A stretch of 64,000 bases of DNA, taken from Pseudomonadota bacterium (GTDB lineage: Bacteria > Pseudomonadota > Alphaproteobacteria > Rhizobiales > Xanthobacteraceae). Positions 9,225 to 16,904 of the stretch are shown here, piece after piece. The DNA is taken from assembly GCA_018242205.1 (NCBI GenBank), contig JAFECJ010000021.1, positions 1 through 64,000 on the forward strand, written 5' to 3'. The notes beneath the pieces were generated by a model, which saw only the letters and a program-made list of their open reading frames with translations, did no database searches and was not told the DNA's origin. A program made the translations under genes and the position numbers. The number at the start of each line of letters is the position of its first letter. The stretch's first letter is position 1.

Positions 9225-9773
9225 TTAGCCGCGCGACGGAAACACGCCCTGCAGGGCGATGATGAAGGTGATGCACAAGGACGGCATCAGATTGGCGTGC
9301 GGCTGCGATTGTCCGGCCATGCCGCAGACGCCCGTCGCCAACGCTTTCGGCGACGGTGCCGGCTGACCCGTCACGGGATGGCAGTAGAACAGCGGCGAGC
9401 CTGACCCGGTCGCGGTGGCCGGGACGACGGTCGATCCGATCGTCGTTGCAGTCGCTGTCGCCGGCGCCGCATTGAGCATGTGCATGTGCTGCGGAATTTG
9501 CGATGTATTGAGCGTGACTTGCGGCGTGCCGCCCGGCTGGCCAATTACGTAGTTCGACAGGCCGGGCCCCTGGCCCTCGTGGATCGGGAGCCTCGATTGC
9601 AGGTCGGGCAAGGCGAAGGTCGAGACGCCGTTGCCGCCGTAGTAAGTGCCGATCAGGGAGAACAACGCCTGATTCTGGCTGATTGACATGATCTGCCCAT
9701 TGCACATCGCAAAGCCTTTCGGCGCGAAGTTACCGCCAAACATGTCGATCTGTCCGACAAAAGGTTGGCTCAT
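9225..9773 (-). CDS. Phage tail-collar domain protein (MdpB-like), second copy
   Basis: 182 aa. It starts MSQPFVGQIDMFGGNFAPKG and carries AMCNGQIMSISQNQALFSL and YYGGNGVSTFALPDLQSRLP. Its central region is an Ala/Thr-rich insert unlike the other two copies, and the C-terminus is HANLMPSLCITFIIALQG. GGAGG precedes the ATG. The conserved N- and C-terminal blocks with a variable middle suggest duplicated binding proteins that have diverged in specificity. Confidence 0.88.
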   Translation of the reverse strand: MSQPFVGQIDMFGGNFAPKGFAMCNGQIMSISQNQALFSLIGTYYGGNGVSTFALPDLQSRLPIHEGQGPGLSNYVIGQPGGTPQVTLNTSQIPQHMHMLNAAPATATATTIGSTVVPATATGSGSPLFYCHPVTGQPAPSPKALATGVCGMAGQSQPHANLMPSLCITFIIALQGVFPSRG

Positions 9774-9810
9774 ATGTATCCTCCCGGGTTGATGCCTGAG
9801 TGATGGAACG

Positions 9811-10344
9811 TCAGCCGCGCGGCGGGAAGATTCCGGACGTGCAGATGCACCAGTTGAGCGTCAGGTAGGGCTGGAGGTTGTTGTGTGTGAGACCGCCGCC
9901 TGTCATGCCGACGCTGAGGACGTTGATCGGCTGCGCCGTTGCGTCCGATCCGTAGAACATGTCCGGCGTGTTGCCGCCTCGATAGGCCGTCGCGAGCGCC
10001 ACACCCCCGATGATATCGTTGCTGTTCGCGTTGCCAGAGGAGCCCATGAAGGCGTGGTTGTGCTGCGGCGTGGTCGCCGAGGTCAGAAACACGTTCTCGA
10101 GGCCGGACATTTCGCCCTGGACGAAGACCTCGCCGTTGAGTGTGCCGACATGCATCGGCACGCGGCTCTGCAAACTCGGAAGTCCGAAAGTCGTGCTGCC
10201 ATTGCCGCCGTACATGGTGCCGAGCAGCGCGAACAACGCGGCGTTCTGCTGGATTGACATGATCTGGCCGTTGCACTGCGCCCAGAATCTCGGCGCGAAA
10301 TTGAATGCCATGGGCTGAATCTGACCGATGAAAGCTTGCGACAT
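9811..10344 (-). CDS. Phage tail-collar domain protein (MdpB-like), first copy
   Basis: 177 aa, first gene of the minus-strand collar operon. It starts MSQAFIGQIQPMAFNFAPRF, with WAQCNGQIMSIQQNAALFAL and MYGGNGSTTFGLPSLQSRVP. The C-terminal block is NNLQPYLTLNWCICTSGIFP. Its start faces the RiPP precursor across a 259-nt intergenic region (10345-10603), so the collar operon and the lasso-type cluster share a divergent promoter region. Confidence 0.88.
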   Translation of the reverse strand: MSQAFIGQIQPMAFNFAPRFWAQCNGQIMSIQQNAALFALLGTMYGGNGSTTFGLPSLQSRVPMHVGTLNGEVFVQGEMSGLENVFLTSATTPQHNHAFMGSSGNANSNDIIGGVALATAYRGGNTPDMFYGSDATAQPINVLSVGMTGGGLTHNNLQPYLTLNWCICTSGIFPPRG

Positions 10345-10400
10345 GACGGGTCATCTCCCCCGAGAGGTTTGACAACCATTAACAGGCCTTCTTCCAAAAT

Positions 10401-10445
10401 ACAACCTTAACTTACATATCATCTAGTTTTGCTCTCTTAGGTTGT
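10401..10445. promoter_or_regulatory. Inverted repeat in the collar/RiPP divergent intergenic region
   Basis: Arms ACAACCT (10401-10407) and AGGTTGT (10439-10445) are perfectly complementary and separated by about 31 nt of AT-rich sequence. This stretch is unlike the GC-rich flanks and is the best candidate for the operator/promoter core of the 10345-10603 region. No confident -35/-10 pair can be named. Confidence 0.3.
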
Positions 10446-10603
10446 AAATTCAGCGCGGCGCCCCACTCGCCGTCGGACCCCGATAGCGACAAAAACGGGG
10501 TGTCGGAGGTCGCGGGCTCTTCCCCTTCAGGCGTCGTGCGGGCGCCACCGGTGGCTTGCCGCAAGCGTGTTCTCTGCTAAAATACCAGCAAAGGTAGGTG
10601 GTC

Positions 10604-10777
10604 ATGGCCGCGACTCCGGAAGGCCGCGCTCAGCAGGTGCTCGAAGAGGGCAAAGCCGCTCCGGCGCCAGACCGCAAGCCGTGGCAGACGCCGCGCTTCA
10701 TCGTGTCCGAAGTCGTCGATACGCAATTCGGCAGCAATCCTCCGACCAACGACAATCCTTATTCGCAACTGAGCTGA
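10604..10777 (+). CDS. RiPP (lasso-type) precursor peptide candidate
   Basis: 57-aa ORF starting at an ATG after AAGGTAGGTGG, 58 nt before the cyclase gene and co-directional with it. The leader holds KPWQTPRF (residues 25-32), matching the aromatic-x-x-Pro-x-hydrophobic part of the Y-x-x-P-x-L recognition motif read by PqqD-type leader-binding proteins. Gly43 could be core residue 1. Asp50 would then be ring position 8, giving a 15-residue core GSNPPTNDNPYSQLS with an 8-membered macrolactam. The C-terminal residue is Ser57, the acceptor type for lasso-associated HPr-like kinases. Odd points: the conserved Thr at -2 is absent (Gln41; Thr40 is at -3), and Gly43 is one residue nearer the motif than usual. 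The core boundary is inference. Confidence 0.7.
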   Translation: MAATPEGRAQQVLEEGKAAPAPDRKPWQTPRFIVSEVVDTQFGSNPPTNDNPYSQLS

Positions 10778-10835
10778 ACAAGCGAAGCTGCTGCCGGGCC
10801 GGCCGACACATGTGATCTAGCCGGGGGCAAGCTCT

Positions 10836-12782
10836 ATGGCCGCTTTTGCCGGCATCGTGACCTTCGATGACGCTCCTCTCGACAGCAGGATCGAGCAGGC
10901 GATCACGGCGGCGGCGTCCGGGCCCCGTCGGCAACGCGTGGCCTCGTTCAGGGCGGCGCATGGCATCGTGGCGCAACGGCTCGCCGCACCGGGCGGGCTC
11001 GACGGACCGCAAAATTGTCCGAAGGTCGGCCGCCCTTTGGAAGCGACGCAACTGTTCGCAGCCGATGTACGACTCGATAACCGCGACGAACTGATTGCCC
11101 TGCTGGGTGCGGCAAGGCCGCCGCAAGCGGACGACGCCGACCTGCTGCTGGCGACGATCGACCGTTTCTATGACGCCGGAATTGCGCGATGTCTCGGCGC
11201 TTTCGCCTTCGTGCGATGGCAACCGGACCGGCGCCGCCTTCTGCTCGGCCGCGATTGTCTGGGTCATCGCAGCCTGTTCTATCATTGCGGCGATGGTTTC
11301 GTGGCCTTCGCCTCGACGCTTGGCGGATTGCTGGCCTTGCCGCGTGTGCCCCGGCAACTCGATGAGATCGCCCTTGCCAATTTTCTTGCCGTCAATCTGA
11401 ATGCTCGCGAGCAGACCCTCTATCGCGGCATAGCGCGCGTGCCTTCGCGTTGCGTGGTCGAAATAGGAAAGCGTGGCAGGGTGCAGCGGCACTACTGGTC
11501 CCCTCGCATGGGGGGCGCCGACAACCGATCCGATACGGATTATGTCGAGGAGGCGCGTGCCCGGTTCGACGACGCGGTCCTGACCGTGAGCCGCGATTTG
11601 CCTCGTGTCGCCGTGTCATGCAGCGGCGGCTTCGACTCGAGCGCGATTGCCGCGACCTTGGCGCGGCTTGGCCACGCGCAATCGATCGACTGTTATACGG
11701 TGGTGCCACCGCCCGGCAGCAACATCGACGTCGGCGAACGCCGCTATTATGACGAGACAGACAAGGTCGAGGCGCTCGGCCGTCTTCACCCCGCGCTCAA
11801 TTTGAACCTGATGTCGCCGCCGGCGCCGCATCCCAATGAAAGCGATCCGACGCGCATTTTCGCTCGCTCGCACATGCCTTACCCCGGGCCGACGGTGCTC
11901 GGAGCTCATGGTGCTTTGTACGACGCCGTGGCGGCATCCCGCCATCCGGTCTTGCTCTCGGGCGACCTCGGCAATCTCTGTCTGTCATGGGACGGTCTCT
12001 TTTCCATACGCGCCTTGCTGCGCGAAGGTCGGTTCCGGGAACTGGTTCATGAATTATCGGCCATCGCGCGTCGTAACAGGCGTAGTCGTGCGCGAACGAT
12101 TTTCGCCGAGGCGCTTCTTCCCGGTTTGCCTTTGTGGCTCCGCCGCACCGTCCATCGGCTGCGCGGACGCGAACCCGATGCGATCGAGCGATACTCCGCG
12201 CTCAATCCTGCCTTCATTGCCGGCAACGACCTGCCTCGCCAATGGTACGAGCAGGCTTTCGAGGCATGGCCCATGCCGGAGGGATGGAACGCGGCGCGGT
12301 TTCGGGCGCGCGCGCTTTTTGACCTCAACCAGGTGGCGCGCGACCTGAAAGCTGCGAGCGTAGACGTCTTCGGCTACGAGAGACGTGATCCTTATGCCGA
12401 CCGTCGATTGATTGAATTCGCGCTCAATGTGCCGGAGCGGCTGTACCGGTGTGACGGCATCCCGCGCGCCTTTGCCCGCGCCGTCTTCGCCGATCGGTTG
12501 CCGCCGGAAATCCTGAACGAACAGCGGCGCGGAATATCCGCCGCGGCCTGGTTTCAACGCCTCGACGTTCGCCGGCGCGACATCGAGGATGAAATCGAGC
12601 GGCTCGAGACTTCGGCGACGGCCCGGCGCCTCATCGATATCAAACGCCTGAAAGAACTGGTCGCTGCCTGGCCCGCCGACGGCAACGAGGCGCAAAGCAA
12701 GCGCGGTCTCTATTTCGGCGCGTTGCAGCGCGCGCTGCATGTGGGCCACTTCATCCGCTGGGTCGAAAGCGCCAACGCGTGA
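10836..12782 (+). CDS. Asparagine synthetase-like lasso cyclase (class C protein)
   Basis: 648 aa with an N-terminal glutamine-amidotransferase-like domain (about 1-220) and a C-terminal ATP-pyrophosphatase domain. The P-loop is SCSGGFDSSAIAATL (about 261-275). It starts MAAFAGIV, so the catalytic Cys2 of true asparagine synthetases is missing. This is normal for lasso macrolactam synthetases, which adenylate an Asp/Glu side chain and do not need ammonia. It follows the precursor by 58 nt and converges with the minus-strand B2/PqqD/sulfotransferase/HPrK operon. Confidence 0.85.
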   Translation: MAAFAGIVTFDDAPLDSRIEQAITAAASGPRRQRVASFRAAHGIVAQRLAAPGGLDGPQNCPKVGRPLEATQLFAADVRLDNRDELIALLGAARPPQADDADLLLATIDRFYDAGIARCLGAFAFVRWQPDRRRLLLGRDCLGHRSLFYHCGDGFVAFASTLGGLLALPRVPRQLDEIALANFLAVNLNAREQTLYRGIARVPSRCVVEIGKRGRVQRHYWSPRMGGADNRSDTDYVEEARARFDDAVLTVSRDLPRVAVSCSGGFDSSAIAATLARLGHAQSIDCYTVVPPPGSNIDVGERRYYDETDKVEALGRLHPALNLNLMSPPAPHPNESDPTRIFARSHMPYPGPTVLGAHGALYDAVAASRHPVLLSGDLGNLCLSWDGLFSIRALLREGRFRELVHELSAIARRNRRSRARTIFAEALLPGLPLWLRRTVHRLRGREPDAIERYSALNPAFIAGNDLPRQWYEQAFEAWPMPEGWNAARFRARALFDLNQVARDLKAASVDVFGYERRDPYADRRLIEFALNVPERLYRCDGIPRAFARAVFADRLPPEILNEQRRGISAAAWFQRLDVRRRDIEDEIERLETSATARRLIDIKRLKELVAAWPADGNEAQSKRGLYFGALQRALHVGHFIRWVESANA

Positions 12783-12795
12783 GGATGTGTCTTGC

Positions 12796-13257
12796 TCAGG
12801 CGAAGCGTGCGAGCTCGGTGCAATCCGTCGCCAGAGGATAGCCGGTGACTTCGAAGCCGCCGGCGTCCAACCAGGCGTGCGCCTCGATGCCATTTGCAGC
12901 ACGGCCGGTGACGCCGAAATGCAGCACGTTGGCAATGCCGCGCCGCTGTAACATGTGCCTGGCCGCCAGCGCCTGGGGCAGGCAGGCGGCGTAGAACGGT
13001 AGATAACAGGCCGCTCGCGTCACCGCCCAGCGGATTTCGCAAACGATCGCCGCGTCACGGCTTGCTGCGGTGGTACGCGAAGATTGCGGCGGCGACAGCG
13101 TCCCGAGGCGCCGCGCCAGCCGCGGAAACGACACGAACATCAGACCGAGCCGTGCCACCACAAGGCGCAGCACGGCCTCGACGACCAGCGCGCGGCGTCG
13201 CCCGTCGACTTGCGCGAATCTACGCAGCGGGTGGCGGATCGAGCGCGACAGCGCCAT
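12796..13257 (-). CDS. Lasso peptide biosynthesis B2 protein (transglutaminase-like leader peptidase)
   Basis: 153 aa. The C-terminal half is the B2 cysteine-protease core: CLPQALAARHMLQRRGI provides the catalytic Cys, HFGVTG and AHAWLDAGG carry the catalytic His, and the Asp lies in the latter segment. The role is to cut the leader from the precursor while the B1 protein holds it. The gene overlaps the end of the pqqD-like B1 gene by 38 nt, so the two are co-translated. It ends 13 nt from the convergent cyclase stop. Confidence 0.88.
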   Translation of the reverse strand: MALSRSIRHPLRRFAQVDGRRRALVVEAVLRLVVARLGLMFVSFPRLARRLGTLSPPQSSRTTAASRDAAIVCEIRWAVTRAACYLPFYAACLPQALAARHMLQRRGIANVLHFGVTGRAANGIEAHAWLDAGGFEVTGYPLATDCTELARFA

Positions 13258-13498
13258 GGTTCATCAACTCCCGCAAAAATGCCTCGACCTCGCCCCGGCA
13301 GACCTGGGGCGCGACGTCATACTCGTCCAGCAGCAGCGTACAGACGTCGTCGAGAGATCGCGGCTGCTCGATCAACTCCCAGATCCGGGCGCCGACTTCG
13401 CTCATGCCCACATAGTGACGGTTGGTGGCGCTCATCATCACCAGTTCGTCGCCGATCTTGGCACTAAGCCACTCGCCTTGCCTGCGGACGATCGTCAT
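13220..13498 (-). CDS. PqqD family leader-recognition protein (B1/RRE)
   Basis: 92 aa, stand-alone PqqD-like RiPP recognition element. It has the typical core LVMMSATNRHYVGMSEVGAR followed by IWELIEQPRSLDDVCTLLLDEYDV and a final helix (VEAFLRELMNHGAV). These proteins bind the leader and deliver the precursor to the B2 protease and cyclase. It overlaps B2 by 38 nt and lies 7 nt after the sulfotransferase. Confidence 0.9.
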   Translation of the reverse strand: MTIVRRQGEWLSAKIGDELVMMSATNRHYVGMSEVGARIWELIEQPRSLDDVCTLLLDEYDVAPQVCRGEVEAFLRELMNHGAVALDPPPAA

Positions 13499-13505
13499 GC
13501 GTCGT

Positions 13506-14402
13506 TTATCCTGCCTCTGAAAGGTGCGTGGCGCCCGCCAGCGGATAACCGAGCCGCTGCATCATGGCGCCGTGATCGTGTTCGATGCGCGCAACCTGCG
13601 CCGCCGTGAGTTCGTCGCGCCAGGCGCCGGCCTCGCCGCGGCGGAAGAACGCCTGACGATGCGGGGCTTCGCGGAAGCCGTTGCTATGCTCCTGCGCCGC
13701 CACGCGCTCGAAGGCCGACAGCGCGATCGCGCGGTGGATCGCGGCATCGGTGGCCGGCCAACCGGCGAAGTCGAGTGCGGCGCGCAACGTCGCCGCCGGC
13801 ATGCTTCGTAGATCCTCATAGCGCACCAGGTGCATCGGCAGGTCGCGCTGGTTCAGCCAACTGGCGACGTGCTCGCTCCAGCGGGTTAGCCTCTGGCGCA
13901 GTTGCAGATATCCGCGGTCGGTGTGGCCGCACAGGCAGGCGCCGGCATTGTTCATGAACGCGATGGTTCTGTCGATGCCGTAGCGGCTGTGATGCGCGAA
14001 TGACGAGGCGATGTCGCGCGGATCGCGCACGATGACGAGCACACCGTCGGCGCCGGCGCGGCCACCGAGAATGGGCGCGCCGTCCGGTCCATACTGGTAA
14101 GCATCGTGGGCTTTGACGAAGCGCACCGGGCCTTCGGCGAGCTCAGGGACGTCGTCGTCGCCGTCGCCGCTTTCAGCCAGAGCCGCGTTCGCTCCGGGTC
14201 GCAGCGCATCGATCTCCTCGTGGGTGAGCAGGCCGGAATCGATCAGCGTCATGCGGTCGAAGGGAGCTCGTGCGCTGGCGAAGCCACCTGACAGCCTGTT
14301 GATGTCGGCACCGTCATCGCCGGCGACGGCGAGGTTGGCGAGCAGAATGCGCATCCAGGTGTTGCCCGACTTCGGATAGGAGGCGAGCCAGAAGGTGCGC
14401 AT
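13506..14402 (-). CDS. Sulfotransferase of the RiPP cluster
   Basis: 298 aa. It begins MRTFWLASYPKSGNTWMRIL, whose YPKSGNTW is the PAPS 5'-phosphosulfate-binding loop, and carries VLVIVRDPRDIASSFAHH as the 3'-phosphate motif. The ATG at 14402 overlaps the HPrK stop by one base (TGATG), which decides the start against an upstream frame reaching 14804. The gene sits inside the lasso-type operon, so a likely acceptor is the peptide product (core Tyr53, Ser54 or Ser57 of the precursor). That is inference, and a small-molecule acceptor is possible. Confidence 0.85.
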   Translation of the reverse strand: MRTFWLASYPKSGNTWMRILLANLAVAGDDGADINRLSGGFASARAPFDRMTLIDSGLLTHEEIDALRPGANAALAESGDGDDDVPELAEGPVRFVKAHDAYQYGPDGAPILGGRAGADGVLVIVRDPRDIASSFAHHSRYGIDRTIAFMNNAGACLCGHTDRGYLQLRQRLTRWSEHVASWLNQRDLPMHLVRYEDLRSMPAATLRAALDFAGWPATDAAIHRAIALSAFERVAAQEHSNGFREAPHRQAFFRRGEAGAWRDELTAAQVARIEHDHGAMMQRLGYPLAGATHLSEAG

Positions 14403-15334
14403 CACGCCGCTCTTCGGCACAGGCCGATATCGCGCCAATGCTGTTCGAGCTGTGCCAGCACAATCGGCAAGGCCTTGAAATTCAGGCTGCGCGTGAGATG
14501 AAAGATACCGGCGCCGTTGGCGATGGCGGTCGCGGCGTGGAAATAGGCGGCGTCCTGACCCATGCGGTTGATCAGCCGCGGCCGGTAGGCGTGCCGTCGC
14601 AAGGTCAGCGCCGCATCGACCACGTTGGGTGCGGTGATGCCGGGATGATGCGGCGGCCGCGCTTCGCGCAGCGCATAGATCGCGCCGAGCGGTAACGCCT
14701 GTTCGCGAACGCCGTCGGGTTCGACGTAGTATTTTTCCAGCCGCGCCCGCATACGTCCGCCACGCCGGCTGCCAAGCGCAAGTTCGTCGATCGTCTGCGA
14801 CCACAGCCGCAACCGGCGGCCATCGGGATGCACTGTCGCCGCGCCGTCGCTGCCGAGTGAAAGAGCGCAGAGGTCGTCGGTCACCAATGGCAGGCCGCGC
14901 TGAGCCAGCGCGGCGGCCAGCGTCGATTTACCGGCGCCCGATGTGCCACAGAACAGGATTGCCTTGCCGCCGACCTCCACCGCGCTGGCGTGCAACACAA
15001 TCTGTCCGCGCTGATGCAGGAGGATGCCGAAGACGGTGCCGAGAATGAAAATCGGAACATCGTCTGGATCGGCGCCGGCAGCGGCTTCGAAAGCGATGCT
15101 CCGGCCGTCGTAAAGGTAGAAGCGAGCGACACCGGGGACATGAATCAGGAAGTGCCGGGCCGCCATCTGCCAGGTTGGGCCCCGCGCGGTGGGGTTGGTT
15201 AGGGCGTCGGGGACGGGCGCGCGCCGGATCGATACATCCGCCTGCTGCGGGCCCCCAGACGCCGGGCTGGCACCCGGCAGGACCACTTCACTCGCCACGG
15301 TGAGTCCGGAAAGCGCGTATGAATACAAGCCCAT
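14402..15334 (-). CDS. HPr kinase/phosphorylase C-terminal-like protein of the RiPP cluster
   Basis: About 310 aa with an HprK-type kinase fold. The P-loop is FCGTSGAGKSTLAAALAQRG (about 129-148), followed by LVTDDLCAL with the acidic pair. Homologs in lasso clusters (paeninodin type) phosphorylate the C-terminal serine of the precursor, and the precursor here ends in Ser. The start is uncertain: ATG 15334 (MGLYSYALSGLTVASE) matches the usual family opening, with ATG 15364 and TTG 15397 as alternatives. It is the first gene of the minus-strand operon. Confidence 0.83.
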   Translation of the reverse strand: MGLYSYALSGLTVASEVVLPGASPASGGPQQADVSIRRAPVPDALTNPTARGPTWQMAARHFLIHVPGVARFYLYDGRSIAFEAAAGADPDDVPIFILGTVFGILLHQRGQIVLHASAVEVGGKAILFCGTSGAGKSTLAAALAQRGLPLVTDDLCALSLGSDGAATVHPDGRRLRLWSQTIDELALGSRRGGRMRARLEKYYVEPDGVREQALPLGAIYALREARPPHHPGITAPNVVDAALTLRRHAYRPRLINRMGQDAAYFHAATAIANGAGIFHLTRSLNFKALPIVLAQLEQHWRDIGLCRRAA

Positions 15335-15436
15335 GCTCCGCAGGTCGGACGCGGCACGTCCCATGCGAGCATCTATGATAGAGCACAACCGCGTCAACCG
15401 GAAGATGATTTGGTCGCCCGAAACGCGCGAAAACGG

Positions 15437-15673
15437 CTATTTCTTGCGGATTCTAAAGGTCAGCAGGTCCGTACCGTGTTCCTGACCTCGGTCCTTGCTC
15501 TCCAGGAAATCGCCGCTCTCGCGGACCGCGTGCGGGATGTCGATCGCCGCCATGGGATCGGTGCATTCGGCGACGATCAGGTCGCCGGGCGCCAGGGTCG
15601 TCAGGGCCTTCTTCACCAGCAGCGTCGGCAACGGGCATTTGAGGCCGCGCAGGTCCATGGTCTTTTCGGTCAA
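15437..15673 (-). CDS. TusA-like sulfur carrier protein
   Basis: 78 aa. MDLRGLKCPLPTLLVKKAL is the TusA/SirA/YedF signature; the Cys of KCPLP carries persulfide sulfur. I choose a TTG start at 15673 because a CAGGAG lies 8 nt upstream; ATG 15658 is an alternative. It is divergent from the MoeA-like gene and close to Moco genes, which fits a role in sulfur delivery to molybdoenzyme maturation, though tRNA thiolation is also possible. Confidence 0.88.
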   Translation of the reverse strand: MTEKTMDLRGLKCPLPTLLVKKALTTLAPGDLIVAECTDPMAAIDIPHAVRESGDFLESKDRGQEHGTDLLTFRIRKK

Positions 15674-15748
15674 CGCCAAAGCTCCTGTCGGCGGCGGTGC
15701 TGCGCTAGACTGACACCGCATCAGGCCTGAAGCGGTCAAGGGCAATTT

Positions 15749-16873
15749 ATGGCGGCAGCGTCCGAGACAATACAGATGATTTCGCGGCTCACGCCGCTCT
15801 CGGACGTCACGGCGATGGTCGATCTGCGGGTCAAGGCGGTGACGCCTCGCACCATCGACATCGCGGCGGCCGCGGGCCGCGCGCTCGCGGTCGATGCCAT
15901 GGCGCCGCCGCGGCCGGCGGCGTCACTGGCGCTGATCGACGGCTGGGCGCTAACCGCCGACGCCACGTTGGCCGCGGCGCCTCATCATCCGATGCCGCTC
16001 TTTCATCCGCCGCAACGCATCGAAGCCGGACAGCCTTTGCCGCCGGACGCCGACTGCGTTGCGCCATTCGATGCGGTGAGGTCGGCCAACGGAATGTCCG
16101 AGGCGCTTGCCACCGTTCTTCCCGGCGATGGCGTGTTGCTGGCGGGCGGCGACAGCGATCCCCTGATTCCGCTGCGGCGTGCCGGCGAGCGCATGCGCAT
16201 GACCGATCTTTCCGCATTCGCCGCGCTCGGATTGTCGCGCATCGCGGTGCGCGAACCACGCATCCGCGTTCTGCCGCTGCGCGGGTCGAGCATCATCGTC
16301 GCGGCGGCGCGGTTGCTGGCCCATGACATCGAACGGCGCGGCGGCGGCGCCAAATTCGATGAGCCGGGCCGCGATCTCGGCACCGTGCTGGCGTCGGAAA
16401 CGGCCGACGCCATCGTCGTCATCGGGGGCACCGGTTCGGGCCGCAACGACACCTGCGTGCACACGATGGCGCGGGACTGCGAACTCGCCGTGCATGGCAT
16501 TGCCATTTCGCCCGGCGAGACTGCGGCGCTCGGCTTTGCCGGTCCTCGGCCGCTGCTCTTGCTGCCGGGCCGACTCGATGCCGCGCTGGCGGTCTGGCTA
16601 ACGGTCGGCCGCCGCATCCAGGACCGGCTCGCCGGTATCCCCGGCGGCGAGAGGCAATTGTCGGAGCCGCTCACCTTGTCGCGCAAGCTGCCGTCCGCTG
16701 CCGGACTTTGCGAAATCGTACCGGTGCGTCGCACCCAGAATTCGGTCGAGCCCCTGGCATCCAAATATCTGCCGCTATCGGCGCTGACGCGTTCCGACGG
16801 CTGGATCCTCGTTCCGGCGGAGAGCGACGGCTATGCTGAAGGTACGGTCGTGCAGGTCAGGCCGTGGCCTTGA
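15749..16873 (+). CDS. MoeA-like molybdopterin-binding protein (divergent paralog)
   Basis: 374 aa, related to MoeA/MogA domains but divergent. The canonical MoeA motif around the FDNSAVDGYA loop is replaced by LALIDGWALTAD, and the MoCF-like region reads IVVIGGTGSGRNDT. It is followed by mobB- and moeA-encoding genes, so a function in molybdenum insertion or Moco transfer is likely. Because key MoeA residues differ, it may be a dedicated chaperone-like paralog for one molybdoenzyme and not a second MoeA. Confidence 0.78.
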   Translation: MAAASETIQMISRLTPLSDVTAMVDLRVKAVTPRTIDIAAAAGRALAVDAMAPPRPAASLALIDGWALTADATLAAAPHHPMPLFHPPQRIEAGQPLPPDADCVAPFDAVRSANGMSEALATVLPGDGVLLAGGDSDPLIPLRRAGERMRMTDLSAFAALGLSRIAVREPRIRVLPLRGSSIIVAAARLLAHDIERRGGGAKFDEPGRDLGTVLASETADAIVVIGGTGSGRNDTCVHTMARDCELAVHGIAISPGETAALGFAGPRPLLLLPGRLDAALAVWLTVGRRIQDRLAGIPGGERQLSEPLTLSRKLPSAAGLCEIVPVRRTQNSVEPLASKYLPLSALTRSDGWILVPAESDGYAEGTVVQVRPWP

Positions 16874-16904
16874 ACGTCAGCGCTTAGCCGGGCACATTTC
16901 GCGC

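Noticed and set aside
8681-10344. Tailocin or phage tail cluster
   Set aside because: Only collar-domain genes are present; no sheath, tube, baseplate or lysis genes.
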